This document shows positions 55,124 through 63,307 of a stretch of 64,000 nucleotides of DNA, one piece after another. The notes under the pieces are model-generated. The model saw only the letters and a list, made by a program, of their open reading frames with translations. It had not been told where the DNA came from and ran no database searches. The translations under genes were made by a program, and so were the position numbers. This DNA comes from Candidatus Cybelea sp. (GTDB lineage: Bacteria > Vulcanimicrobiota > Vulcanimicrobiia > Vulcanimicrobiales > Vulcanimicrobiaceae), in NCBI GenBank assembly GCA_036489315.1, contig DASXFZ010000055.1, positions 1 to 64,000 of the forward strand, in the 5' to 3' direction. The stretch's first letter is position 1. The number at the start of each line of letters is the position of its first letter.

Positions 55124-55708
55124 GTGAGCCTGTTCGTACAAGGGAAGATTCCCCCAGACGGCGTCGCGATCGTCGGCAGCCGTACGCCGCCGCTCGAAGC
55201 ATGGACGTTCGCCTACGAGCTCGCGAAGCATCTGGGTGAACCGGTCGTCGCCGGACTCGCGCCGGGAATCGACGCCGCCGCGCATCGCGGCGCGCTCGCC
55301 GCCGGCGTTCCCACCGTCGCGTTCGTCGGGTACGGTTTCGGCGCGACCGATCCCCCGGAGTACGCGGTGCTCGAGGCCGAGATCGTCGCGTCCGGCGGCG
55401 CGGTCGCCACGCTGCTCCCGCCCGGGACGCCGGCCTCGCCGCAATCGCGAATCGAGCGCGATCGGCTGCAGGCGGAGTACTCGCGCGCCGTCGTGCTCGT
55501 CTGCAGCGAGATCGACGGCGGCGCGATGTACGCGATGCGCTTCGCGCAAGAGTTGCGCAAACCGAGATTCGCGCTCGAACCGCCGGGCGACGACCCGCGC
55601 TGGGCCGGCAACCGCGCCTGTTTGGAAGCGGGTGCGCGCCCGCTGCCGTTCGACGTCGAAGAAGCGCGGCGTGCGCTACAGGTTCGGGGCGATCGCGATA
55701 TCGAGTGA
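55124..55708 (+). CDS. DprA/LOG-like Rossmann-fold protein (DNA-processing protein A domain)
   Basis: The 194-residue product is a single Rossmann domain with VAIVGSRTPPLE, VVAGLAPGIDAAAHRGAL and RDRLQAEYSRAVVLV, the DprA/Smf fold. The N-terminal SAM-like and C-terminal winged-helix domains of full DprA are absent. Its role may be single-strand DNA binding or, as in LOG proteins, nucleotide hydrolysis. It starts at GTG 55124. It overlaps the convergent DUF4127 gene by 33 bp at the 3' end. Confidence 0.8.
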   Translation: MSLFVQGKIPPDGVAIVGSRTPPLEAWTFAYELAKHLGEPVVAGLAPGIDAAAHRGALAAGVPTVAFVGYGFGATDPPEYAVLEAEIVASGGAVATLLPPGTPASPQSRIERDRLQAEYSRAVVLVCSEIDGGAMYAMRFAQELRKPRFALEPPGDDPRWAGNRACLEAGARPLPFDVEEARRALQVRGDRDIE

Positions 55709-57184
55709 GGTCTCGAACGTACGGCTCCACGGCAGCCCGATCGAGATCGCCGCGATGTGATATCCGGGATAGAGCCGATCGAGAATTTGCGCGGCGTCGT
55801 TCCAGAGCAGCGTTCGATCGAGCTGCGCGATCGGCTCGGCAACCCCTGGCGCGAGCAGCGTGTGATCGGCGACGCCTTGTGCGGCCAGCGTCGCATTTAG
55901 GCGCGGACGAACCTCATCGTGGAAGGCGTAGTCGTCGACGAAGCGCGTCAGCGTAAAAGCGCGATGCGCGAGCGCATCGTACGTGTGAAGCCGCCGGCCC
56001 GCGCCGGCGGCGATCGCTTCGGCGAGCGCCGTGCCCACCGTATTCGCATTGGTATTCCACGAGGAGTAGGCATCGAGCCGCGTGGCCAGCCCGGAAGACA
56101 GCAGCTGCTGCGCGAAGCGCGCCTGATCCTCGTAGGAGGCTAGATACGAAAGGTCGGCGAGCGCAACGGAGTGCGTCTGCGCGTCGGCCTGCATCCGCGC
56201 GCGCAGCGCGTCGTCGAGCGCCGGCGTCGTACCGGGCACACGCACGTAGAGCACGATATCCGGGGCGTTGTCGTCGCGAACGCCGCCGCAGACGCCGATT
56301 AGCGCGTCGATCGCGACCGAGATCGGCGCGTATTCGATCTTATCCTGGTACGAGGCACCGGCCGGCGTCGAGTAACGCACCGCGATGCGCGGCGTCCAGC
56401 GCGCCGCGCGTGCCAGCGCGTGCGCCACGAGCGCCATCCCCAGTTCGTCCGCGCCCGGCTCGATCGAGGCGCGCCGCGAGAGACCCTGCGCCGCGAGCTC
56501 GGATTGGAGCAGCGCCACATCGCGAACGTGGAGCCCGATCGGTCCGGCGTCGTCCTGTCCGAGCACGAGCCGGTCGATCGTTGCGTTTGCGGTGAGCTTC
56601 AGCAGCAGCCGGTCCACTGCGAGATTGCGGGCGCGCGTCGCAAGATACGCGTCGAGCGTCGCTTCGCCGACCAGCTCGCGCAGATGCCGCGCTCTCGCCG
56701 CTTCGCTGGGCAGCGGCGGATCGTGCAGATTCGCATACTCTTGCAGGTACGACCACGTTGGATAGGCGGCGAAGTACGGCGTGCCGGACGGAATGCCGGT
56801 CGGCGCGAGCCGCATAACGGTACCGAATGCCCCGATCCAAGAAGTCGGGTACTCTTGCCGAAGATGCGCGAATTCGCGAAAGCGCGAGTACGCATCGGCG
56901 TAGGAAGGGCCGGGAACGCGGGAGGGAATGAGCCCGCCGTATGCCAGCATGTCGGTCGAGATCACGAACGCGCCCGGCCGTTCCCGCGCGGCCGTTTGGT
57001 TGAGCCAGGCGATCAGCGCGTCGGGCTGCCCGGCGACCAGAAAGTTCCCGGCCAGTGTGTTCGGCGGCGCGGCGACTCTTATGCCGGCTATGCGTCCGAG
57101 CATTACCGGCAGCATATAGGTGACCGGACGATCGTCCATCGGCAGAAAGACGATCGCGGCGAGCAGCACGGCGGCGAGATTCAT
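55676..57184 (-). CDS. DUF4127-family secreted protein
   Basis: From ATG 57184 the product is 502 residues with a short N-terminal hydrophobic signal and IVFLPMDDRPVTYMLPVMLG, the DUF4127 opening. PNTLAGNFLVAGQPDALIAWL, TDMLAYGGLIPSR and QDDAGPIGLHVRD follow, all conserved in this family of unknown function. It overlaps murQ by ATGA and so is coupled to peptidoglycan recycling. The conserved Asp pairs suggest a hydrolase or epimerase, but no reaction is known. The frame is open further upstream inside murQ, without similarity. Confidence 0.88.
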   Translation of the reverse strand: MNLAAVLLAAIVFLPMDDRPVTYMLPVMLGRIAGIRVAAPPNTLAGNFLVAGQPDALIAWLNQTAARERPGAFVISTDMLAYGGLIPSRVPGPSYADAYSRFREFAHLRQEYPTSWIGAFGTVMRLAPTGIPSGTPYFAAYPTWSYLQEYANLHDPPLPSEAARARHLRELVGEATLDAYLATRARNLAVDRLLLKLTANATIDRLVLGQDDAGPIGLHVRDVALLQSELAAQGLSRRASIEPGADELGMALVAHALARAARWTPRIAVRYSTPAGASYQDKIEYAPISVAIDALIGVCGGVRDDNAPDIVLYVRVPGTTPALDDALRARMQADAQTHSVALADLSYLASYEDQARFAQQLLSSGLATRLDAYSSWNTNANTVGTALAEAIAAGAGRRLHTYDALAHRAFTLTRFVDDYAFHDEVRPRLNATLAAQGVADHTLLAPGVAEPIAQLDRTLLWNDAAQILDRLYPGYHIAAISIGLPWSRTFETSLDIAIAPNL

Positions 57185-58065
57185 GGAAGGAGCGGCCGCA
57201 GCGCTCCGTCGCACCGCTCGAGGAGCGACCGCGCCTCGGCGGCATCGACGTGCCGGCGCTCCATGACGACCGCGACCTTCACCCGTCCTTCCGCTGCAGC
57301 GAGGAGCTCGCGTGCCTGGCGCTCGTCGACGCGCGCGAGGCGCTCGACCAAACGCAGCGCGCGGGCGCGCAGCTTCCGATTGCCGGCGACGACGTCGACC
57401 ATCAAATTGTCGTAGACCTTCCCGAGCCGGATCATGACTCCGGTCGAGATCGCGTTGAGCGCGATCTTCTGCGCGGTGCCGGCCTTCAACCGCGTGCTCC
57501 CAGTGAGGACCTCCGGGCCGGTATCGAGCACGATCGCACGACATGCGGCGAGCGCGAGCGGCGAGCCGGCAACGCTCGTTAGAGCGACCGTGAATGCGCC
57601 GCGCTCTTTCGCGCGCTCGAGCGCGGTAACGACGAACGCCGCCGAACCCGAGGCGGAGAGGCCGACGACTGCGTCATGCGGACGGATGAAATCGCGAACC
57701 ACCGCAGCGCCGGCCTCCGAATCGTCCTCGCCGCCCTCCATCGAGCGTACGAGCGCCGCCTCGCCGCCCGCGACGTGCGACCGCACGAGTTCCGGCGGCG
57801 TTCCGAAGGTCGGCGCCATCTCGGAGGCATCCAGCGTAGCGATTCGTCCGCTGCTTCCCGCGCCGACGTAGTGCAGCGCCCCGCCGTTGCGCAAGCGCCG
57901 GGCGATCTCGTCGATTGCGTCGGCAATCGCAGGCGTCTGCGCGAGCACCGCGGCGACGGCATCTCGCTGATCGGCTGCAATCAGAGCGACGATCTGCTCC
58001 GTACTCAAACAATCGAGTCCGCCGCTCTTCGAACTCTCGCGTTCGGTCGGCGGAAGGTGCGTCAC
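57181..58065 (-). CDS. murQ: N-acetylmuramic acid 6-phosphate etherase
   Basis: The 294-residue SIS-domain enzyme has YVGAGSSGRIATLDASEMAPTFG, with the catalytic glutamate in the DASE turn. VVGLSASGSAAFVVTAL and STRLKAGTAQKIALNAIS follow, the MurQ signature. It removes the lactyl ether from MurNAc-6-phosphate to give GlcNAc-6-phosphate. GTG 58065 overlaps the kinase stop (GTGA) and the product then has the family length. Confidence 0.95.
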   Translation of the reverse strand: MTHLPPTERESSKSGGLDCLSTEQIVALIAADQRDAVAAVLAQTPAIADAIDEIARRLRNGGALHYVGAGSSGRIATLDASEMAPTFGTPPELVRSHVAGGEAALVRSMEGGEDDSEAGAAVVRDFIRPHDAVVGLSASGSAAFVVTALERAKERGAFTVALTSVAGSPLALAACRAIVLDTGPEVLTGSTRLKAGTAQKIALNAISTGVMIRLGKVYDNLMVDVVAGNRKLRARALRLVERLARVDERQARELLAAAEGRVKVAVVMERRHVDAAEARSLLERCDGALRPLLP

Positions 58066-58937
58066 GATACGGCCCCCAGCCCGCGAGCGAGCGCGAGTGC
58101 GCCGGTATACGGCTCGGTTCGCTTCTCGACGACGGTCACGTCCAGCCACTCCTCGGCGATGCGCTGCTCCAACCGCTGCGAGAGCACGTTGGGCTCGCGA
58201 AGCAGGCCGCCGGAGAACGCCAACGGCAATGCCGGCCGGCCGCACTTTTCAACGATCGACGCAATCAGTTCCAGTAAGTCTTCGGCAGCCTCGTGCACGA
58301 TCCGCAGCGCGTAGTCGTCGCCGGCGGCGGCCTGTTCGAGAACGATACGCGCGTGGCCGGCGATCTCGACGACCGGCGACGGCAAACGATAAAGGCGCAC
58401 CAGCAGCTCTCGATCGCCGGCGTCGACCTGCTCGCGCAATCCGGCCGCGCCGATTGCGTACCCCGAGCCGCGGTCACCCAGCAGATAACCGTAGCCCCCC
58501 GCAAACAGGCCGCTGCCGTCGAGCTCCGCGTACGCGATCGAACCCGTACCGGCGATCAACACGATCCCGTCACCCTCGGGCACCGCTGCACGCAGCGCAA
58601 CGCGCGCGTCGTGCGTCACCGCAACGGGTACGCCGGGGAATCGCGTTTCGAGCAAACGGCGAAGCCGCTCTTGCACGTCGTCCGAGCCGGCGCCCGCGAC
58701 GCCGGCGACGATCGCAGCGGCGCAAACGCCCGCAAGAACGCTCTCGATCGCACTCGCGATAATCTGCGCGGCGCCGTCGAGGCCGACGACGTTCGGATTT
58801 GCGGGCTTCGCTTCGAACGTACGCACGATCTCTCGCCCGCGGGCCAGCGCTGCAACGGTACGGCTGCCGCCCGCATCGACCCCGACGAAGAGATTGGGCT
58901 TCGCAACGTCCAATAGGGGCCCGGGTGCGTTTGGCAT
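58062..58937 (-). CDS. BadF/NagK-type N-acetylglucosamine kinase
   Basis: The 291-residue kinase of the BadF/BadG ASKHA fold has LFVGVDAGGSRTVAAL (phosphate 1 loop), VLIAGTGSIAYAEL and YLLGDRGSGYAIGAAGL. These are typical of N-acetylglucosamine/glucosamine kinases. Linked with murQ, it most likely phosphorylates GlcNAc released by NagZ so it can re-enter amino-sugar metabolism. Substrate choice between GlcNAc and other amino sugars is inferred from the neighbourhood. Confidence 0.88.
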   Translation of the reverse strand: MPNAPGPLLDVAKPNLFVGVDAGGSRTVAALARGREIVRTFEAKPANPNVVGLDGAAQIIASAIESVLAGVCAAAIVAGVAGAGSDDVQERLRRLLETRFPGVPVAVTHDARVALRAAVPEGDGIVLIAGTGSIAYAELDGSGLFAGGYGYLLGDRGSGYAIGAAGLREQVDAGDRELLVRLYRLPSPVVEIAGHARIVLEQAAAGDDYALRIVHEAAEDLLELIASIVEKCGRPALPLAFSGGLLREPNVLSQRLEQRIAEEWLDVTVVEKRTEPYTGALALARGLGAVS

Positions 58938-59683
58938 TGGTGCTTCTTTATGCGCTCGCGCAGGCCGGTTCCCCGTCGCGTTCGCAGCTGCCGCCGGCGT
59001 GGTTCGATCCGTTCTGCGCCGTGTCGGTGCAAGCGGTGCCGTGGGACGTCAGGAGCAACGCTCCGGCGAGCGATGCCACGGCCGACGGCCTCGCGGTCGA
59101 GCTTTCCGCGGAGAACGCAAACCGGCTCGACGCGCACCTCACGCTGATCGGCGACACAAACGCCTACGACCTCTTGCTGCAGCGGGTCTCGCTTTCGGGT
59201 AGCCCGCCCGGACTGCGCTCCCGCCCGTATCTCGCGCAACTGCCGAAGGCCGAGGCGATTCGCTATGCGTTCGTCGACTCGTACACCGTCGGCTCGTCGA
59301 CGACCAACTGTCCCTCCGAGCCGGTCAAGGTCGAGGCCGCCGGCGCCCGTCCGCAACGCCCGAATCCAGCCGACCGCGTCGTGGCCGTCTACAAACAAGC
59401 GATCGGGCCGCTGAAATGCGGCAAAGAGTTCGAGGCCCCGGCGCTCGCGGGCGCCTCGGTAGCCGAAGCGAGCGGCGTCGACAAACCGCGCACGAGCTTC
59501 ATCATGGCCTTCGTCAACGCCAACGGTGACGTCGTGAAGACGTACGTGTGGCAGTCCAGCGGCATCGACTATCTCGACACCGCTGCGGCGGTCGCGGCCA
59601 GGCGTTCGCGATACGCGCCGGGCACGCTGCTATGCACGCCCGTGGTCGGCACCTATCTCTTCCGCGCCGACTTCAAGCCGTAG
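58925..59683 (+). CDS. Secreted protein with TonB C-terminal-like domain
   Basis: From GTG 58925 the product is 252 residues: a short signal (VRLALVLLYALAQAGS), a beta-rich middle, then RTSFIMAFVNANGDVVKTYV, SGIDYLDTAAAVAARRSRYAPG, the pattern of the TonB/TolA C-terminal domain (V-x-NADG-x-V, A-x-AAR-x-x-x-Y-x-P). There is no Pro-rich linker or clear anchor. It is read against the recycling genes and overlaps anmK by 54 bp at the 3' end and the kinase gene by 13 bp at the 5' end. Confidence 0.65.
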   Translation: MRLALVLLYALAQAGSPSRSQLPPAWFDPFCAVSVQAVPWDVRSNAPASDATADGLAVELSAENANRLDAHLTLIGDTNAYDLLLQRVSLSGSPPGLRSRPYLAQLPKAEAIRYAFVDSYTVGSSTTNCPSEPVKVEAAGARPQRPNPADRVVAVYKQAIGPLKCGKEFEAPALAGASVAEASGVDKPRTSFIMAFVNANGDVVKTYVWQSSGIDYLDTAAAVAARRSRYAPGTLLCTPVVGTYLFRADFKP

Positions 59684-60808
59684 CCTTTCGAATAGATCCG
59701 GGAGATCGTAGGGTGCGAGCGCGCCCAGCACGACGCGGCGCCGCGCGCCTGTTGCCGCCGGAACGTTCGCGGCGCGCCCGCGCAGTGTTTCGTACCCCAG
59801 CACCGCAAACGCGATCGCCTCTTTTGCGTCTGCCGGCAAGCTAAACGCATCGCTGCGTTCGAGGCGGCCGGGCGCGATGCGCGCCGCCAGCCGCTCGAGC
59901 AAAAACGAATTGCGCGCGCCGCCGCCGCTGACGACGAGCGCCGCGCCGGCAAAGCCGGCGCGGCGGATAGCGAACGCGACCGCGACGGCCGTCAGCTCGG
60001 TCAGCGTCGCCGCGCCGTCTTCGAGCGTCAGCGTATCGAGCCGGGCCGCGTGCTTGGAGAGATACTGCCGTCCGAAGCGCTCGCGTCCGGTCGTCTTCGG
60101 CGGCGGCGCGAGGAAGAACTCGTCGCCAAGCATCGCTTCCAGCGTGCCCTCGTGGGTGCGGCCCTTTCGCCCAAGCGCGCCGTCGGCGTCAAAGCACTTT
60201 CGGCCGGCGGTGCGCTGCGTTAGGAATGCATCGAGCAGCATGTTGCCAGGACCGGTATCGAACGCGATTGCATCGTTGGCAGCCGCGCCCTTGCGCAAGA
60301 GCGTCACGTTTGCGATACCGCCGAGATTGAGGGCGACGCGATCCTCACCGGCGGAACCCAGCAGCAGCGCGTCGACGTAGGAGACGAGCGGCGCGCCGTG
60401 TCCGCCGGCCGCCGTATCGGCGCTGCGGAAATCGTAGCAGACGGTCGCAGCGACGGCTTCGCGGATGACGAATGCGTCGCCGATCTGCAGCGTCACGTGC
60501 GCGGGACCGTCGTGCCAGATCGTCTGCCCGTGCGAGGCCACGAAGTCGACTCGCTCGCCGCGGCGTATCTCGCCGGTCGCGCGCGCGTAGGCCCGTCCGA
60601 GCGCGTTGTGCAGGTTCGCAAGGGCGGCGACGCTCCCGGGGTTGGGCGGCAGCGCGGCGACGAGGTCCCTTTTCAGCGCTGCGGCATACGCGAACGTCTC
60701 GAAGCGCAAGAGCTCGAGCGCATAGCTTCCCGCGCGCGGCTCGATGCGCACCAACGCCGCATCGATACCGTCGAGCGAGGTGCCGCTCATGAGGCCAACG
60801 GCGATCAC
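59630..60808 (-). CDS. anmK: Anhydro-N-acetylmuramic acid kinase
   Basis: From GTG 60808 the product is 392 residues with AVGLMSGTSLDGIDAALVRI, DFVASHGQTIWHDG, LNLGGIANVTLL and FDTGPGNMLLDAFL, all AnmK hallmarks. It phosphorylates and opens 1,6-anhydro-MurNAc to MurNAc-6-phosphate, the MurQ substrate. The start overlaps the stop of the upstream hydrolase gene (GTGA). The C-terminal 54 bp overlap the convergent TonB-like gene. Confidence 0.95.
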   Translation of the reverse strand: MIAVGLMSGTSLDGIDAALVRIEPRAGSYALELLRFETFAYAAALKRDLVAALPPNPGSVAALANLHNALGRAYARATGEIRRGERVDFVASHGQTIWHDGPAHVTLQIGDAFVIREAVAATVCYDFRSADTAAGGHGAPLVSYVDALLLGSAGEDRVALNLGGIANVTLLRKGAAANDAIAFDTGPGNMLLDAFLTQRTAGRKCFDADGALGRKGRTHEGTLEAMLGDEFFLAPPPKTTGRERFGRQYLSKHAARLDTLTLEDGAATLTELTAVAVAFAIRRAGFAGAALVVSGGGARNSFLLERLAARIAPGRLERSDAFSLPADAKEAIAFAVLGYETLRGRAANVPAATGARRRVVLGALAPYDLPDLFERLRLEVGAEEIGADHGRA

Positions 60809-61863
60809 TTCAGGCCGAGGTCCTGGATCATCGCTTCGTAGAAGCGCAGCCGCAGGCTCCGCTCCGCGCTCGGCGTCGCGTCGCGCCCGAAGTAGACGCC
60901 GTTGGTCAGCAGCACGCCCTGCACGTCGCGCACCGGATCGGCCCAGACGCACGTGCCGACGAAGCCGGTGTGCCCGAACGACGATGCGTCCATCCAACGG
61001 CCGCACGAGTTTTCGTCGTTGGTTTTGAGCGCCCAGCCCAGCGCGCGACGGAGCGTAGAATCGTAGGCCTGTTCGCTCACCGCTTCCCGCGCGAGCGGCT
61101 CCGGCAGCAGCGCACAGACGCGGCCGGCAAACGGGGCGAGATACGACTCGGTCATCGCGGCGACGGCCGCCGCCGATCCGAAGAGCCCCGCGTGGCCGGC
61201 GGCGCCGCCCATCAGGTGGGCTTTCTCGTCGTGGACGAGTCCCTGCACGCGCCCGCGCCACGAGTCTTCTTCGGTGGCCGGGATCACGAGACGCTCGCGA
61301 GGTGATGGGCGGTAGGCTACGGTGCCGCCAAACGCTGCGCGAACGAGCGAATCGAGCGAACGGGCGGCGATCCGTTCGATCGCGACGCCGAGCGCGATGA
61401 ACCCGAGGTCACTGTAGATCACGCGGTCGCCGGGCGCGCGCAGGAGTGGCGTTGTGAGCGCGAAGCGCTCGACGTTCTCGTTGAGGATCGCGCGGTAGTC
61501 GGCGCCCGAGTTCATCCCGGAGTCGTGCGCGAGCAGCATCCGCGCCGTAATGGCGGCGTGCCGCCCGATCTTCCATTCCGGCAGAACCGCCCAGAGCGGA
61601 TCGTCGAGCGACAACCGATTCTGCGCGACGAGCTGCAGCGCGAGCGTGGCGACGAATAACTTCGTCAGCGATGCGAGATCGAAGCGGGTGTCGCAGTAGA
61701 CCTGCCGCGCCTGGGCGTCATCGCGCGTCGTGCCGTACGCGCCCTCGAAGACGACGCGACCGCGATGCTCGATCCGCGCGACCGCGCCGGTGAACTCGTC
61801 ACCGTGGCCGGGGCGCAGCGCCGCCTCGACGCGTGCGAACGGTTCTCGCGCGGTTTGAACCAT
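60805..61863 (-). CDS. Serine beta-lactamase-like hydrolase (class C/penicillin-binding type)
   Basis: The 352-residue protein has RFDLASLTKLFVATLAL with the SxxK nucleophile, VIYSDLGFIALG with the Tyr-x-Asn-equivalent (YSD), and HTGFVGTCVWADP in place of KTG. This is the serine beta-lactamase/EstB/DD-peptidase fold. No signal peptide is visible, so it may be cytoplasmic, as are the AmpC-like muropeptide hydrolases linked to anmK and nagZ elsewhere. It would cut or deacylate peptidoglycan fragments. Confidence 0.88.
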   Translation of the reverse strand: MVQTAREPFARVEAALRPGHGDEFTGAVARIEHRGRVVFEGAYGTTRDDAQARQVYCDTRFDLASLTKLFVATLALQLVAQNRLSLDDPLWAVLPEWKIGRHAAITARMLLAHDSGMNSGADYRAILNENVERFALTTPLLRAPGDRVIYSDLGFIALGVAIERIAARSLDSLVRAAFGGTVAYRPSPRERLVIPATEEDSWRGRVQGLVHDEKAHLMGGAAGHAGLFGSAAAVAAMTESYLAPFAGRVCALLPEPLAREAVSEQAYDSTLRRALGWALKTNDENSCGRWMDASSFGHTGFVGTCVWADPVRDVQGVLLTNGVYFGRDATPSAERSLRLRFYEAMIQDLGLK

Positions 61864-61867
61864 CTTA

Positions 61868-63307
61868 TTAAAGCGTCAAGTCGACGGGGAGTGTGCCGGT
61901 AGGCATGCTGTTGCCGAAGAGCACGTCGGCGAGGCCGCCGATCGACGCGGCGTCGTCTCCATAGGCCGCAAGCAGGTGCCGCGCGCCGGCAAACAGCGGC
62001 AGGTCGTACGGCTCGAGCAGCGAGACGACGAGCGCGTCGGGAAAGCGAGCGACGAGGGCGGCGATCGCTTCAGCCTGCCGCGCGTGAAGATGCGCGCGGC
62101 GCGCGAGCAGAATGGGACGACGATCGCTTTGCGCGAGCGAAGCAAATGCTCGTTCCACTTCCGCCGCGCTGGGATCGACCGCGAGCGTAACCTGCGCGAG
62201 TGCCGGCGCCTCGCGCTTTAAGGACGCGGGCTCGCTACCGAAGGAGACGGCGAGCGACGTGAGTGGGCTCGCTTCGGGCACGCCGCGCAATACGGTGATC
62301 GCACGTCGCGCGATCTCTCGCCCGACATTGGGGTGCGGCGGAAAGGCGTCGAGCGGCACCGGCGGATTCGCTGCTTCGCGCAGTCGTGCGACGCGGTCGT
62401 GTGCCTCCTCCAGGCGCGCGAGCGGCAGACGCCGCTGTGCAACCGCCGCCTCGATCTCCGCGGCGGCGGCCAAGGCGAGCTCGACGCTATGGCTGAAGAT
62501 CAGCAGATCCGAACCCGCGTTGAGCGCGTCGACCGGCGGCGCGGGAGCGATCGCCTTCATCTCGAGACAATCGGTGACCAGCGCGCCGCGAAAGCCGAGT
62601 TCGGAGCGCAAGAGTTCCGTCGCGATGCGCGGGGAAAGCGTCGCCGGCTCTTCGCGATCGAGGCACGCAACGACGACGTGCGCGCTCATAATTGCCGCGG
62701 CGTCGCGCGCAACCGCGGCAAACGGCGCGATGTCGCGCGCGAACAGCGTCGCCTCGTCGACGTCGAGTGAGGGGCGCGCGTCGTGCGAATCGACGGCAGT
62801 CGCACCATGCCCAGGAAAGTGCTTGTAGCACGGCAGTATGCCGCCGCGCGTCAAGCCGCGCGCGAAAGCTGCTCCCAGCGCAGCGACGCGTTGCGGATTG
62901 GATCCGAAAGAGCGCGTGCCGATCACCGTGTTCGCCGGATCGAGCGCCAGATCGAGCACCGGCGCAAAATCGAGCGTGCACCCGGCGCGGCGCAGGTCGA
63001 AGGCGGTCTGCTCGCCGGCGCGCTGTGCGAGCTCGGCGTCGCCCACGGCGCCCAGCGCCATCATCGAGGGCATCGTCTCGACGCCACGCTCTAGCCGTGC
63101 GACGCGCCCGCCTTCTTGATCGATGGCGATCAGCGAACGGTCGCCGTATCGCTCGCGAATCGCGTCGGTGAAGGCGCGCAGCTCGGCGGCCGAGGCACCG
63201 TTGCGCGAAAACATGAGGTATCCCGCGAAACCCGCCCACTGCGGTTTCGGGGCCTCGGTCAAGCCGGTGAGGATGACGCCGCGAGCCAGAGCAGCGATGT
63301 CACTCAC
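61868..63307 (-). CDS. nagZ: Glycoside hydrolase family 3, NagZ-like beta-N-acetylglucosaminidase
   Basis: The 479-residue GH3 enzyme has GYLMFSRNGASAAELRAFTD, LIAIDQEGGRVARL, CYKHFPGHGATAVDSHDARP with the flexible acid/base loop, and ALVTDCLEMKAI holding the Asp nucleophile. NagZ releases GlcNAc from muropeptides. It carries about 130 residues of a second C-terminal domain beyond E. coli NagZ, like Firmicute NagZ. No signal peptide is seen, so it probably acts in the cytoplasm. It overlaps the ABC ATPase gene by ATGA. Confidence 0.93.
   Translation of the reverse strand: MSDIAALARGVILTGLTEAPKPQWAGFAGYLMFSRNGASAAELRAFTDAIRERYGDRSLIAIDQEGGRVARLERGVETMPSMMALGAVGDAELAQRAGEQTAFDLRRAGCTLDFAPVLDLALDPANTVIGTRSFGSNPQRVAALGAAFARGLTRGGILPCYKHFPGHGATAVDSHDARPSLDVDEATLFARDIAPFAAVARDAAAIMSAHVVVACLDREEPATLSPRIATELLRSELGFRGALVTDCLEMKAIAPAPPVDALNAGSDLLIFSHSVELALAAAAEIEAAVAQRRLPLARLEEAHDRVARLREAANPPVPLDAFPPHPNVGREIARRAITVLRGVPEASPLTSLAVSFGSEPASLKREAPALAQVTLAVDPSAAEVERAFASLAQSDRRPILLARRAHLHARQAEAIAALVARFPDALVVSLLEPYDLPLFAGARHLLAAYGDDAASIGGLADVLFGNSMPTGTLPVDLTL

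Noticed and set aside
54930-55127. 65-codon + strand frame before the DprA-like gene
   Set aside because: It looks like a hydrophobic peptide but uses a TTG start, has no ribosome site and no family similarity; chance opening in GC-rich DNA is likely.
57185-57544. DUF4127 N-terminal extension
   Set aside because: It overlaps murQ in another frame and lacks similarity; ATG 57184 overlaps the murQ stop and begins the signal peptide.
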